DNA from: Prevotella sp. 10(H)
Lineage (GTDB): Bacteria; Bacteroidota; Bacteroidia; Bacteroidales; Dysgonomonadaceae
Assembly: GCF_000711235.1 (NCBI RefSeq)
Contig: NZ_JOMI01000007.1
Span: 1-64,000 of the forward strand
Direction: 5' to 3'
Length of the DNA: 64,000 nucleotides
Shown here: piece by piece, positions 10,520 through 20,345 of the stretch
How positions within the stretch are numbered: the first letter of the stretch is position 1
How the letters are laid out: every line of letters starts with the position of its first letter
Notes under the pieces: generated by a model
Seen by the model: the letters and a program-made list of their open reading frames with translations, nothing else
Told to the model about the DNA's origin: nothing
Database searches by the model: none
Translations under genes and position numbers: made by a program

Positions 10520-13261
10520 TTAATCCCAGTTGGGATCGTAAGCAGAAGATCGACCTCTGTTTTCATACTTGAGGTCTTGGAGCAGCGAGGAACTTGCCCG
10601 CAGCGATACATAATATGATTTATATTGGCCTACAGGGTTAAAACTGGCGGTTATTGACCAACAGTGGAGGTTACGAGTAAGATTACAACTCATATATGCT
10701 ATTTTCTTCTGATCGAAATCGTAGCTGGTATTGAAGTTAAAATTCCAGTTTCTTGTCGGTTGTATACTTCCGCTAAGCCCGAAATTCTTAGTAACTCGCC
10801 CTTTATATTCCATTTCATCGTAGTCGAAGCGTCCGTAGCTGTAGTTCATAGAGAAGTTGAATGCAAGATTCCATTTTACCTCATTCTTTATATAACCGTC
10901 TTCATCATATTGGTTATCATCCTTTTTCTTCTCCATCAGACTACCTCTCTTCTGCTCTCCCGGTTCGGCATCCGGATCATCAGTATCCGAGGTACTATCC
11001 CCTTGTTTTTTATCTTTACCTTCGTCTCTTCCAAATAGTTTCTTGAAGGTATCCTGATTGATTGACGGCGAGATAGAATATCCTGTACTCTTCAACTTTC
11101 CGATACCTTTACCATGGCTGATACGGAGTTTATCCACCTTAGTCGGGTTGCCGTATTTATCCAGTCCGTACATATAAGGGTCGAATGCCGCCCCAATGTT
11201 TACGACGAAGGATTTACTGAATTTAAATCGGGCATTGACGGCAATATCGCTCCATTTCAGGGAGTCTGCCATCAGATTATGGTTGAAGTTTATACTTAAG
11301 TTGTCAATCAGGCTTATCTTCTTAAATCCGGTGGAATCTTTCTCTGAAGCTACTTTCATTTCCAGATTATTCTCAAAACTAAAGGAAATCATTCCCGATG
11401 CCCCCATTGGAGCTGTTCCGAACATGCCCTGCGAATAAGGGGAATAGACATGCTCCATTTCATGCCCCTGCGAATCGTAGTATTTATATCTTTCATAGAA
11501 TCCAAACATCGGATCACTGAAATCAGGGGCATAGCTAAAGCCGATACTGGGTGTGAAAACGTGCCTGATTCGTGTTGTTTTAGAAAAGATAGGCACATAT
11601 TCGCCGTATAGTTTTGTCTGGAAGCTTAAAGCAGCATTGAAGTCGTAGACCCGCTTAAATGAATAGGTAGTATCTCCCGGCATGCTTCTGTGCGAATTTG
11701 TTTCAGGATTCCATTGATGCTGTATTTTGCGGGTATACCAGCGTTCGGTATAGTTGATTGACGGGGTGATATTCAGATAATTAAAGGCACTGAAAGTAGC
11801 CGATATAGGGATGTAATGCTTCATCGCATTATTCCAGTCTTTTTTCAAATTCGATTTGAACAACAGATTTTCTTTAGTATCGATACTGTTACGGAAATCT
11901 CCGGTATAACTCATTTGAATTTTTTCGTACCAACGTTCCGAGCCGGCAGCTTCTTTCCTTTTGAAAGGAGCGATACGGCTCATCGTTACTGTCAGATTCG
12001 GCAATGTCATCGATATAGAAGAGTCCTGACTACGTTGTGCGACATTCATCGTTGCAGCGAAACTCCATGGCGAATTAGGGATGCGCTGCGTAAGGCTCAC
12101 ACTCGAACCTTTTGTATTGCTTGTTCCTCTTGGTATGTATCTATTGTCTAGGCTATTATGGTTGTATGAACTGGTGGCGAAGTTTACACTGGCCGACAAT
12201 GTCCGGAACATATTCGCTTTCGGATCTTGCGAATGTGTCCAGTTGATAGCCAAATCTTTATTTATGGTTTGGTCTATGTCTTTTTCACCGTATTTATTAT
12301 ACAGATAGTTTATATCGAAAGATCCCGAATATTTGTAACGCTTCCGGTATGATGAACGCGCTTTCAGGCCCCACGATCCTTTTGTGTATATATCGCCTGT
12401 TAGGGCAAGGTCTATATTATCGTTGATAGCGAAATAGTATCCTCCGTCGTGCAGGTTAAACCCCCTGTCCATTTCATCTCCATAGGATGGCATAATAACC
12501 CCGGATGAATACTTGTCGGAAAAAGGAAAGAATCCGAAAGGAAGCCCGAGCGGGAGAGGTAACCCTTCGATAACCAGATAGGCCGGCCCCGTTACCACAT
12601 TCTTTTTAGGCTTTACTTTCGCTTTGGTCAGGGCAAGATAGAAGTGGGGGTGTTCGTGATCGTCGCAGGTGGTATATTTACCGTCGAGCATAAAGAAAGA
12701 ATTATCTTCCTGTTTCTTTGCTTTTCCGGCTATTACGTAGCCTTCACCCTGCGTAGTGATTACATTTGTAATATATCCTTTCTTTGTCTTGAAGTTATAC
12801 TTCATGTCTTTCGACTCATAATCTGTTCCGCCGTCCGAAAATATAGGGTATCCGAATTCTTCACCTATCGAGTCGAGCCCGTATGTTGCATATAAAAGGC
12901 TACTGTCCATATTCATGGATAATTTTTCGCCTTTTAAGGTTATTTCAGTATATTTTACTTCTGCATCGCCATATAGATAACCCCAGTTGCTGGATAACAA
13001 GACAACCGAGTCGTTAGCGGAATAATCTACTATGGCATCCAATGCATTTTTTTGTTTGGTAGAATCCTGCGGTAACGAATCGCTTTGTAAGCGCAGAGAA
13101 TCATTCATAGGGAGAGAATCGTTCTTCAGCCGTGGAAGAGTATCGTTAATATACAGCGACTGGAAGGCACGATGTTTTGTATAGGCATATTGTGCACCTA
13201 GAAAAGGCACAGAGAACAATATACATAGAAATATGTATGTACAAATACGAATTTTGCTCAT
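10520..13261 (-). CDS. LptD-like outer membrane LPS-assembly protein
   Basis: A 913-residue protein with a signal peptide (IFLCILFSVPFLGA). Residues about 85-230 look like an OstA/LptA-type beta-jellyroll (WGYLYGDAEVKYTEITLKGEKLSMNMDSS is in this region). The rest is rich in alternating polar/aromatic strands typical of an outer-membrane beta-barrel, containing GLPLPLGLPFGFFPF, a signature stretch of Bacteroidetes LptD-like proteins. The expected role is insertion of lipopolysaccharide into the outer leaflet. A charged linker near 740-790 (KDKKQGDSTSDTDDPDAEPG) interrupts the barrel. It lies 67 bases upstream of the transglutaminase lipoprotein gene and could share its transcript. It is a close functional analogue of LptD, although the organism may encode others. 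Confidence 0.86.
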   Translation of the reverse strand: MSKIRICTYIFLCILFSVPFLGAQYAYTKHRAFQSLYINDTLPRLKNDSLPMNDSLRLQSDSLPQDSTKQKNALDAIVDYSANDSVVLLSSNWGYLYGDAEVKYTEITLKGEKLSMNMDSSLLYATYGLDSIGEEFGYPIFSDGGTDYESKDMKYNFKTKKGYITNVITTQGEGYVIAGKAKKQEDNSFFMLDGKYTTCDDHEHPHFYLALTKAKVKPKKNVVTGPAYLVIEGLPLPLGLPFGFFPFSDKYSSGVIMPSYGDEMDRGFNLHDGGYYFAINDNIDLALTGDIYTKGSWGLKARSSYRKRYKYSGSFDINYLYNKYGEKDIDQTINKDLAINWTHSQDPKANMFRTLSASVNFATSSYNHNSLDNRYIPRGTSNTKGSSVSLTQRIPNSPWSFAATMNVAQRSQDSSISMTLPNLTVTMSRIAPFKRKEAAGSERWYEKIQMSYTGDFRNSIDTKENLLFKSNLKKDWNNAMKHYIPISATFSAFNYLNITPSINYTERWYTRKIQHQWNPETNSHRSMPGDTTYSFKRVYDFNAALSFQTKLYGEYVPIFSKTTRIRHVFTPSIGFSYAPDFSDPMFGFYERYKYYDSQGHEMEHVYSPYSQGMFGTAPMGASGMISFSFENNLEMKVASEKDSTGFKKISLIDNLSINFNHNLMADSLKWSDIAVNARFKFSKSFVVNIGAAFDPYMYGLDKYGNPTKVDKLRISHGKGIGKLKSTGYSISPSINQDTFKKLFGRDEGKDKKQGDSTSDTDDPDAEPGEQKRGSLMEKKKDDNQYDEDGYIKNEVKWNLAFNFSMNYSYGRFDYDEMEYKGRVTKNFGLSGSIQPTRNWNFNFNTSYDFDQKKIAYMSCNLTRNLHCWSITASFNPVGQYKSYYVSLRASSSLLQDLKYENRGRSSAYDPNWD

Positions 13262-13421
13262 CTACAAAACTTCATGCTTATGTATTCGGATGCAAAGCTA
13301 ATCAATTAAACATGAAAGCAGAATATGAAAAATCAAAAAAAGTTTAAATTTTTATACTTGGCCTTCATATTTGTGCTTTGTAGTTATTGCACCGTTTACA
13401 GATATTTATCTATATATTTTT

Positions 13422-13429
13422 TATCTTTG
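13422..13429 (+). promoter_or_regulatory. -7 element before the M64 peptidase
   Basis: TATCTTTG fits TAnnTTTG and lies 23 bases before ATG 13453, which supports that start over the upstream TTG. Confidence 0.5.
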
Positions 13430-13452
13430 TTATTCATTTAACGGATCTGACT

Positions 13453-14730
13453 ATGAAATATTTTTTACTTGCCATTGCTGTTTTTCTTTTTTCTGCAGAA
13501 ATACAGGCCCAAAACTTCGACAACTATTTTATTGATAATGCGTTACGTATCGACTATGTATTTTCGGGAGATGCAGCTTCTCAGACCGTATCGCTCGATC
13601 AACTTAATCAATTGCCACAATGGGCAGGACGCCGCAGCAATTTGTCGCAATTACAATGGAAAGGTAACGGGCAGATTAAAATAAGCGATGAAAAGAGTGG
13701 CGAATGTATTTATATGGATGCTTTCAGTACCTTGTTCTCGGAATGGCAGACAACACCTGAAGCCGGAAATGTAAGGAAAAGCTTCGAAAATACATTTTTA
13801 GTGCCTTTCCCGAAGGGAAAAGTGATTATCGAAATTAGTTTACGTGATAAAACTGGGAAATATACATCAGCAATTAAGCATGTCGTAGATCCGAATGATA
13901 TATTAATCAAAAAAAAAGGTTTGAAAAATCTTCCGGCTTATACTCTCATTCATCAGGGTGGAGAAGTCAGCAAGTGCGTTAATGTAGCTATACTGGCCGA
14001 AGGATTTAAAGCGGATGAAATGGGAAAATTCAGGGAATATGCCAAAATTGCATGTAAACAAATTTTCAATCATACACCATTTAATAATTTAAAGGATAAA
14101 TTTAATTTCTATGCGATAGAAACAGTCTCGGAAGATTCGGGTGTGAGTGTGCCGCGCGAAGGTAAATGGAATAGCACTGCATTTCATTCGCATTTCGATA
14201 CATTCTATTCAGACAGGTATCTGACTACAACACATGTGAAAGATATCCACGATGCAATTGCTGGTATACCATATGCCCATATCATTATATTGGCTAATAC
14301 AGATGTATATGGCGGCGGCGGGATTTTCAATTCTTATACCTTGACAACAACCGGCCATGAAGGCTTCAAGCCTGTTGTGGTCCATGAGTTCGGGCATAGT
14401 TTTGCGGGACTTGCCGATGAGTATTTCTATGAGAGCGATGTATTGGATAATACATATAGCCATGATGTGGAACCGTGGGAGTTTAATATTACTACGCTTG
14501 TAGATTTCTCTTCCAAGTGGGAAAAGATGCTGAAAGCGGGAACTCCCGTACCTACTGATGTAAAAAAGGGGGATAAATATAAAGTAGGTGTTTATGAAGG
14601 TGCAGGTTATTCAGCAAAAGGCATTTACCGTCCTGCCGTCGATTGTAGGATGAAGACAAATACCTGCAAAGATTTTTGTCCTGTATGCCAGAATGCTATC
14701 GAACAGCTTGTAAAATTTTATACTGAGTGA
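13453..14730 (+). CDS. Secreted peptidase M64 (IgA peptidase family)
   Basis: A 425-residue zinc metallopeptidase. The start at 13453 (MKYFLLAIAVFLFSAEIQAQ) gives a clean signal peptide; an in-frame TTG at 13387 would only add a second hydrophobic stretch. The zinc site HEFGHSFAGLADE is at about residues 311-323 (His311, Glu312, His315). Four cysteines near the end (CRMKTNTCKDFCPVC) form a second conserved cluster. M64 proteins are widespread in gut Bacteroidetes, and the family's type member cleaves IgA in Clostridium; the substrate here is unknown. It is monocistronic and divergent from the LptD-like gene. Confidence 0.9.
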   Translation: MKYFLLAIAVFLFSAEIQAQNFDNYFIDNALRIDYVFSGDAASQTVSLDQLNQLPQWAGRRSNLSQLQWKGNGQIKISDEKSGECIYMDAFSTLFSEWQTTPEAGNVRKSFENTFLVPFPKGKVIIEISLRDKTGKYTSAIKHVVDPNDILIKKKGLKNLPAYTLIHQGGEVSKCVNVAILAEGFKADEMGKFREYAKIACKQIFNHTPFNNLKDKFNFYAIETVSEDSGVSVPREGKWNSTAFHSHFDTFYSDRYLTTTHVKDIHDAIAGIPYAHIIILANTDVYGGGGIFNSYTLTTTGHEGFKPVVVHEFGHSFAGLADEYFYESDVLDNTYSHDVEPWEFNITTLVDFSSKWEKMLKAGTPVPTDVKKGDKYKVGVYEGAGYSAKGIYRPAVDCRMKTNTCKDFCPVCQNAIEQLVKFYTE

Positions 14731-14823
14731 AAAAAACACAGTTAAGATTTTATTTATAAGGATAAAACCGCTATTTTTGTCGCTGCTAATTTTGAGAATA
14801 AACAAAATATAATTTATAATACA

Positions 14824-15534
14824 ATGTCTTCTAAAAAGAAACAAGCAGAATTACGAGAAGAGAAAGACTGGGAAAAAATAGACAGTGCAGTTCGCGAGTC
14901 GGAGCATTTTATTGAAAAATACCAAAAACAATTATTGATCGGTATTGGAATTGTTGTTGTGGTAGTCAGTGGATTTCTGGCTTTCAGACATTTCTATCAG
15001 GGGCCGAGAAACCATGAAGCTCAGGTTGCTATGTTTAAAGGAGAACAATATTACCGTTTAGGACAGGATTCCCTTGCTCTATACGGAGATGCAAACGGTT
15101 ATGTAGGATTCGAATCTATTATCAGTGATTACGGTTCTACCGATGCCGGAAACCTTGCTAAAATGTATGCAGGTATCTGTTATGCAAATCTCGGTAAGTA
15201 TGACAATGCGCTGGAATATCTGAAAGGATTCAGCGGCAGTGATAAAATCATTTCTCAACTGGTAAACGGGACTATCGGAGATTGTCTTAGCAATACAGGT
15301 AAGGAAGACGATGCTGTTTCATATTATATAAAAGCTGCAAAGGGTGTAGATAATCCTGCCCAAAGCCCGATATTGTATAAGAAAGCTGGTCTTATCTACA
15401 GAAATCAGGGCAAGTACGATAAAGTAATAGAAACATTTACGCTGGTAAAAAATAAATATATGAATTCTGCAATTGCATACGAAGCGGATAAATATATAGA
15501 AGAAGCAAATCTGCTCAAAGCAGGTGCAAAATGA
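14824..15534 (+). CDS. Membrane-anchored tetratricopeptide repeat protein
   Basis: A 236-residue protein. A charged cytoplasmic N-terminus (SSKKKQAELREEKDW) leads into one membrane segment (about 39-56, LLIGIGIVVVVVSGFLAF). This is followed by about four TPR units, for example KMYAGICYANLGKYDNALEYL and KKAGLIYRNQGKYDKVIETF. The arrangement is like YfgM, a periplasmic chaperone partner of the secretion machinery, but homology cannot be proven by eye. A terminator follows directly. Confidence 0.82.
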   Translation: MSSKKKQAELREEKDWEKIDSAVRESEHFIEKYQKQLLIGIGIVVVVVSGFLAFRHFYQGPRNHEAQVAMFKGEQYYRLGQDSLALYGDANGYVGFESIISDYGSTDAGNLAKMYAGICYANLGKYDNALEYLKGFSGSDKIISQLVNGTIGDCLSNTGKEDDAVSYYIKAAKGVDNPAQSPILYKKAGLIYRNQGKYDKVIETFTLVKNKYMNSAIAYEADKYIEEANLLKAGAK

Positions 15535-15557
15535 TTATGAGCGAAATTAGATAAAAC

Positions 15558-15589
15558 AAAAAAGGGTATCAGTGCGATACCCTTTTTTT
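15558..15589. terminator. Bidirectional terminator
   Basis: GGGTATC / GATACCC stem with loop AGTGC sits between an A-tract and TTTTTTT. It separates the convergent TPR and Nudix genes. Confidence 0.87.
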
Positions 15590-15605
15590 ATTTAGATTTT
15601 ATTAT

Positions 15606-16388
15606 TTAGAAGTTATTGCTCATAACCTGTATTCCGAAACGTTCAGCTTCGTCATATTTCTCTTTTATGAAAGTATAAAGATTAGGCGATTTGTGAGCTC
15701 CTACCTTGCGGGTTTCATTCAAGGGCTGAATATATCCTATCGATAACATTTTGCGCTGAAAATTCCTCCTGTCGATAGGCCGTCCGAGTATCGCTTCATA
15801 TATGCATCTCAATTCAGGCATGGTAAACTTCTCGGGAAGCAATTCGTAACCTACAGGTACGAACCCTATTTGCCGGCGAATTGTAAAAGTAGCCGTGTCT
15901 ATTATTTCCTTGTGGTCTGCATACAGTTCCGGCATCTGGTTTATGTCGAACCATGCGGCTTCTTCATATTCTTCATCTGCCTGTAATGTTACTTCGTTGT
16001 ATTTTACCAAAGCGTAGTATCCAAGGCTGATAAAGCGGTCCAGAGGCCAGTTTACTTTATCATGATTAAGTTTTGAACGCTTCAGCATTTCTACATTTTC
16101 GTCGAGGCCTATACGGCCTTTCTTTCCAAAGAAATAGAATTGTTTCAGATATATATCGTTAAGGCCTGTCTTTTCTCTCAAGACGCGCTTTGCCGATTCA
16201 TCGGGATCTTCATCTTTTGCCACAAATCCGCCGGGGAGCATCCATTTGTCGCTCACCTTGAATTTGGATAATAATACTTTCAGGCTGCCCGCATGAAAAC
16301 CTAATATGATACAGTCTACAGAAACGTTCGGAATGAAAATATCCGGATCCTGATCTATAGTATCAACAGGCACTTTCTCTTTTTCCAT
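15606..16388 (-). CDS. Nudix-domain transcription regulator, NrtR-like
   Basis: A 260-residue protein with an N-terminal Nudix fold and a C-terminal winged helix (LPEKFTMPELRCIYEAILGRPIDRRNFQRKML). The Nudix box reads GGFVAKDEDPDESAKRVL then REKTGL; the catalytic REUxEExGU has Val and Lys in place of two key glutamates. The hydrolase is therefore probably inactive and the domain would sense a nucleotide-sugar-like ligand, as in the NrtR and Bacteroides AraR regulators. I chose ATG 16388; in-frame ATGs at 16412 and 16421 would overlap the upstream lipoprotein gene. The target genes are not evident here. Confidence 0.82.
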   Translation of the reverse strand: MEKEKVPVDTIDQDPDIFIPNVSVDCIILGFHAGSLKVLLSKFKVSDKWMLPGGFVAKDEDPDESAKRVLREKTGLNDIYLKQFYFFGKKGRIGLDENVEMLKRSKLNHDKVNWPLDRFISLGYYALVKYNEVTLQADEEYEEAAWFDINQMPELYADHKEIIDTATFTIRRQIGFVPVGYELLPEKFTMPELRCIYEAILGRPIDRRNFQRKMLSIGYIQPLNETRKVGAHKSPNLYTFIKEKYDEAERFGIQVMSNNF

Positions 16389-16398
16389 AATAATTTTC

Positions 16399-17241
16399 TC
16401 ATTTGACGACATCATCCGCATTCTTATCTTTCTTGTTGTCGAGGTAGTAGATGTGGTATTCAGCTTTTTCTTTGGCCGTTTTCAGGCTGTCGAGCTGAAG
16501 CATCATCGTTGATAACTGAAAAGATTTTGAAATAGCGGATTTTGTAGTTTGTGACAAGGTATATGTATATTTCCCTTGTCCTTCAAGCGTTACACTTAAA
16601 GGAATATTTGTATTTGTGAATATAAATTTAGCCATCCCGTTTTCGTTCGCCCCCGCAAAACGAATAATTTCGTATTCTTTACCCATGTTCGAGAATCTGT
16701 AATTCAGACCGTCGTCATTTACCGGTAGTGATTGTACAAAAGAGCCGTCCTTGGCTGATATTTTTATCTGATTATGCTTTTGTTTCGATCCCGTAAAGAC
16801 ACTCTCAATGTATAAGACTCCGTCTTCGCCTACACCCGAGCGAAGCATTGTTCCTGTAATAACACCCCCTGTTACACTTTCCTTGGGAATATATGATCCT
16901 GTTTCCTGATATTGCTTGTTTCTCTGATAAGAAAAAAGGGATTTCATTTTTTCCAGTGTCGGCTGATATGCCGCTACCAAAGAATCGCATTCGGTGATTG
17001 TCTGCATATTTTCACCTCTTCTTATCGTGTCCAGAAAAGCCAGTCCGGCACGAATCTGATCAAATGCTTTAGGATATAATATTTTCAGGCTGTCTATTTC
17101 CTGCTTTGCCAGTTGGTATTCTTTATTGGCATAGAAAGCGCGGGCTGAGTCTAAACGCAGCTTGGCTCCATCATCTTTTGGCCCGCATGCAAGTAAAAAG
17201 ACAAAGAGAAACACCATTGTATTTCTAAAATAATTCTGCAT
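16399..17241 (-). CDS. Lipoprotein of unknown function
   Basis: A 280-residue protein, starting at ATG 17241 (MQNYFRNTMVFLFVFLLACG). This places a lipobox LLAC at the end of a hydrophobic stretch; an upstream in-frame start at 17304 would bury the signal. After the lipidated Cys come a helical, TPR-like stretch (RLDSARAFYANKEYQLAKQEIDSL) and a beta-rich region. A short helix near the end (MMLQLDSLKTAKEKAEYHIYYL) may be coiled coil. It lies 10 bases upstream of the NrtR-like regulator start and probably shares its transcript. I do not recognise the family. Confidence 0.75.
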   Translation of the reverse strand: MQNYFRNTMVFLFVFLLACGPKDDGAKLRLDSARAFYANKEYQLAKQEIDSLKILYPKAFDQIRAGLAFLDTIRRGENMQTITECDSLVAAYQPTLEKMKSLFSYQRNKQYQETGSYIPKESVTGGVITGTMLRSGVGEDGVLYIESVFTGSKQKHNQIKISAKDGSFVQSLPVNDDGLNYRFSNMGKEYEIIRFAGANENGMAKFIFTNTNIPLSVTLEGQGKYTYTLSQTTKSAISKSFQLSTMMLQLDSLKTAKEKAEYHIYYLDNKKDKNADDVVK

Positions 17242-17532
17242 AGGATGTACTCTAATGTTATTTAGAGAAAATATTCTGGGTAATCTTTTGTAATTGTGCA
17301 CCAAATTACAAATTATTTTGATTTTCGCAGAATTATTCTCTAATAATTTATATTTATGTTATTAAAAATACATCAAAAAAACTATTATTCCTATACATTT
17401 AACACCAAAAAAGGAGAAATGTTTTTTATGTAACAGTTATTTCTTTTCTAAGGTATACTTTTATGGGTAATGAAATTGTATATGTATTTATTATCTTTGC
17501 AACTTCAATAAATAGAGGCTTTCTCATTGAAA

Positions 17533-18981
17533 ATGATATACGACAACGATTCTGAAATAGAAAAAGAACTGGTACAGAAATTTTCCGGTAAAATATTCGA
17601 AACAATTTCCCGTGTGGCCGATAATATGCAGCTCGAATGTTATGCAATCGGGGGATATGTACGAGATATATTCCTGCACCGCCCGTCGAAAGATATAGAT
17701 ATTGTAACGGTAGGCAAGGGTATAGAACTAGCTAAGGCTGTCGCTAAGGAGCTGGGGCCTAAAGTAAGCCTTTCGGTTTTTAAGAATTTTGGTACGGCAC
17801 AAATCAAATTTAAAGATACTGAGATAGAATTTGTTGGTGCCCGTCGCGAATCTTATCAACGCGATTCCCGCAAACCGGTAGTAGAAGACGGTACACTGGA
17901 GGACGATCAGAACCGCCGTGATTTTACAATCAATGCCTTAGCTGTCTGTCTCAATAAAGAGCGGTTCGGCGAACTTTTAGACCCGTTCGGAGGATTGCAG
18001 GATATGGCGAATCTTATTATCCGTACACCTCTCGACCCGGATATTACTTTTAGTGACGACCCGTTGCGTATGATGCGGGCTATCCGTTTCTCTTCTCAAT
18101 TGGGTTTCGATATAGAGGCGGATACATTCGATGCAATCACCCGGAATAAAGACCGTATTGCTATCATCTCTTCTGAACGTATTATAGATGAACTCAACAA
18201 AATAGTATTGTCCCCGAAGCCGTCTGTCGGATTTTTACAATTAGACCAGACTGGTTTGCTTTCGATTATATTTCCCGAGTTGGTCGCCCTTAAAGGTGCT
18301 GAAACAAAAGAAGGCATAGGGCATAAGGATAATTTTTATCATACGCTCATCGTGCTGGATAATATTGCCCTGAAAACAGATAATCTGTGGCTTCGTTGGG
18401 CGGCAATCCTTCACGATATTGCCAAGCCTGCGACGAAACGCTTCGATAAAAAGCTGGGCTGGACATTCCACAATCATAACTTTATCGGAGAGAAAATGGT
18501 TCCGGGCATATTCCGCAGGATGAAACTGCCGATGAATGAGAAAATGAAGTATGTACAAAAAATGGTAGGGCTTCATATGCGCCCTCAGGTACTAGTCGAT
18601 GAAGATATTACCGACTCGGCTGTGCGTCGTCTCCTTTTCGAAGCAGGTGATGATATAGACGATTTGATGACCCTTTGTCAGGCTGATATAACATCTAAAA
18701 ATCCGGAGAAAGTCCGCCGTTATCTGCGAAATTTTGAAATCGTCCGCGAAAAACTAAAAGATATAGAGGAAAAAGACCATGTCCGTAACTTTCAGCCGCC
18801 GATTGGAGGGGAAGAAATTATGGAAATATTCGGACTTACGCCGGGTGTAGAAGTAGGCAGGTTGAAATCATCTATCAAAGATGCTATTTTGGACGGTGCT
18901 ATTGCTAATGAGTATGATGCGGCTTATAAATACCTGATAGATAAGGCTAAAAAAATAGGTTTGGAACCGAAATCAAAGTAA
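17533..18981 (+). CDS. tRNA nucleotidyltransferase / poly(A) polymerase family with HD domain
   Basis: A 482-residue protein. The class II nucleotidyltransferase head has the conserved AIGGYVRD and DIDIVTVG (metal-binding DxD), then [30 protein letters not shown] and [12 protein letters not shown], all typical of CCA-adding enzymes. A C-terminal HD-type domain shows [15 protein letters not shown] and later HMRPQV. It should add or repair the CCA end of tRNAs. This matters here because the tRNA-Ser and tRNA-Gln genes of the window do not encode a full CCA. I chose ATG 17533 over TTG 17527. A TATCTTTG -7 element lies at 17492. Confidence 0.93.
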   Translation: MIYDNDSEIEKELVQKFSGKIFETISRVADNMQLECYAIGGYVRDIFLHRPSKDIDIVTVGKGIELAKAVAKELGPKVSLSVFKNFGTAQIKFKDTEIEFVGARRESYQRDSRKPVVEDGTLEDDQNRRDFTINALAVCLNKERFGELLDPFGGLQDMANLIIRTPLDPDITFSDDPLRMMRAIRFSSQLGFDIEADTFDAITRNKDRIAIISSERIIDELNKIVLSPKPSVGFLQLDQTGLLSIIFPELVALKGAETKEGIGHKDNFYHTLIVLDNIALKTDNLWLRWAAILHDIAKPATKRFDKKLGWTFHNHNFIGEKMVPGIFRRMKLPMNEKMKYVQKMVGLHMRPQVLVDEDITDSAVRRLLFEAGDDIDDLMTLCQADITSKNPEKVRRYLRNFEIVREKLKDIEEKDHVRNFQPPIGGEEIMEIFGLTPGVEVGRLKSSIKDAILDGAIANEYDAAYKYLIDKAKKIGLEPKSK

Positions 18982-19064
18982 ATTTTATGTATTATTGTGG
19001 ATTTATATGTAGATTTGCCTCTTTATTAGGAGAACAATATCAATTAAATCTAAGAGACAATACT

Positions 19065-19523
19065 ATGAGAACAATTACTTTTATTCTGACATTGTTGTTA
19101 TTGACAGCATGCAGTTCATCCAAACAAACGGCTAAAAAAGGATGGGGAACATACGGAAGCCCTAAAGTGGAACAGGAATTATTGAACGATCAGACTTTCG
19201 TCGTAGATGTATACAGCGAAGATCCTACATATGGATATACTGAAGAAAATCCGATAATGGTAGGCAGTGCCGGAGGAAGCGGGCCATTGAATGAAAGGAG
19301 ATTCCTGAATGCATTGATGGGGCCGGATGGTGAACCGATAACATATACCAGAATAGGCAGTTGTTGCAACTTCAAGACAAAAAATGGTTTGTTTGACGAT
19401 GGCGGACTTCTCGATAAATACAGCGTTATGCATAAAGGCCTTGAAAAAGAAGTTATTCTATATATAAATATGTACGACTCGGATGTACTAAAGATTCCGG
19501 TTGGTTTTAAAAAGAAAAAGTGA
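19065..19523 (+). CDS. Small lipoprotein of unknown function
   Basis: A 152-residue protein when started at ATG 19065 (MRTITFILTLLLLTACSSSK), which gives a perfect lipobox LTAC. The upstream in-frame ATG at 18987 would add 26 unlikely residues. Conserved-looking parts are VVDVYSEDPTYGYTEENPIMVG, then RRFLNALMGPDGEPITYTRIGSCC. It is related to short Bacteroidetes lipoproteins, some of which I believe are mislabelled as an aldolase in databases; nothing in the sequence supports an enzyme. It ends 2 bases before the folA start, so the two are co-transcribed. Confidence 0.78.
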   Translation: MRTITFILTLLLLTACSSSKQTAKKGWGTYGSPKVEQELLNDQTFVVDVYSEDPTYGYTEENPIMVGSAGGSGPLNERRFLNALMGPDGEPITYTRIGSCCNFKTKNGLFDDGGLLDKYSVMHKGLEKEVILYINMYDSDVLKIPVGFKKKK

Positions 19524-19525
19524 AT

Positions 19526-20026
19526 ATGACGATAAAATCAATTATAGTTGCAGCAGACGAAAACAATGCGATCGGCAAGGATAACAACCTGCTTTGCCAT
19601 CTGCCTAACGATTTGAAATATTTCAAAAAGGTTACAGATGGGCATCCTGTTATCATGGGGCGTAAGACTTTCGAATCGTTACCAAAAGGCGCTTTGCCTA
19701 ACAGAAGAAATATTGTAATAACTCGGAATAGGGAATTGCAATTCGACCGTTGTGAAATGGTTTCTTCACTTGCCGAAGCTATAAAGTTATGCGAAGGAGA
19801 ACCTGAGATTTTCTTCATCGGTGGCGGGAGTATATACAAAGAAGCTATGAGGATTGCCAATAAACTATACCTTACCCGTATACACCATATATTTGAAGGT
19901 GCAGATACTTTTTTTCCACAGGTTGATTCTTTAACATGGAAAGAAGTCGCAAGGGAAGATCATCAGACCGATGAGAAGCACAAGTATGCATATAGTTTTA
20001 TAACTTTCGAGAAAATAAAACGTTAA
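19526..20026 (+). CDS. folA: Dihydrofolate reductase
   Basis: A 166-residue protein of normal DHFR length. It reduces dihydrofolate to tetrahydrofolate with NADPH in the cytoplasm. Visible signatures are SIIVAADENNAIGKDNNLLCHLPNDLKYFK (substrate loop with the catalytic acid in HLPNDLKYFK), VIMGRKTFESLP, RRNIVITRN and the NADPH loop IFFIGGGSIYKEAM. ATG 19526 lies 2 bases after the stop of the lipoprotein gene; a GTG at 19520 overlaps it and is less likely. No thyA is next to it. Confidence 0.95.
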   Translation: MTIKSIIVAADENNAIGKDNNLLCHLPNDLKYFKKVTDGHPVIMGRKTFESLPKGALPNRRNIVITRNRELQFDRCEMVSSLAEAIKLCEGEPEIFFIGGGSIYKEAMRIANKLYLTRIHHIFEGADTFFPQVDSLTWKEVAREDHQTDEKHKYAYSFITFEKIKR

Positions 20027-20054
20027 TATCCTTGCTTATATTAAATAAACATCC

Positions 20055-20062
20055 TATTTTTG
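20055..20062 (+). promoter_or_regulatory. rpmH promoter -7 element
   Basis: TATTTTTG fits TAnnTTTG, with a TTGC about 20 bases upstream as possible -33. It lies about 50 bases before the L34 gene. Confidence 0.6.
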
Positions 20063-20109
20063 CAACCCGAAACTGAGGAAAGAAATAATAACAGAAAATA
20101 CATACAGCG

Positions 20110-20262
20110 ATGAAAAGAACTTTTCAACCATCAAACAGAAAGAGAAAAAATAAACATGGTTTTCGCTCAAGAATGGCTACTGCAAACGGACGCAGAGTGC
20201 TTGCAGCACGCAGGGCCAAAGGAAGAGCTAAACTTTCAGTTTCTGACGAATACAGCAAATAA
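20110..20262 (+). CDS. rpmH: 50S ribosomal protein L34
   Basis: A short 50-residue gene that simple length cut-offs miss. The product starts [20 protein letters not shown] and contains [23 protein letters not shown], the almost invariant L34 sequence, ending in SVSDEYSK. It is a very basic part of the large ribosomal subunit. It has its own TATTTTTG promoter. The usual rpmH-rnpA neighbours are absent. Confidence 0.97.
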   Translation: MKRTFQPSNRKRKNKHGFRSRMATANGRRVLAARRAKGRAKLSVSDEYSK

Positions 20263-20345
20263 TAGTTTATAAAAAACATTTTGCTTAAGCATACAGAGTA
20301 GGAATTAGTATTAATTCTTACTTTTGTTGTTTATAGACCATTGGT

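Noticed and set aside
11389-11598. Small frames opposite the LptD-like gene
   Set aside because: The long barrel gene explains the region; the opposite-strand frames lack start context and family features.
13387-13452. Upstream TTG start for the M64 peptidase
   Set aside because: It would run through the -7 element at 13422-13429 and hide the signal peptide. ATG 13453 is better.
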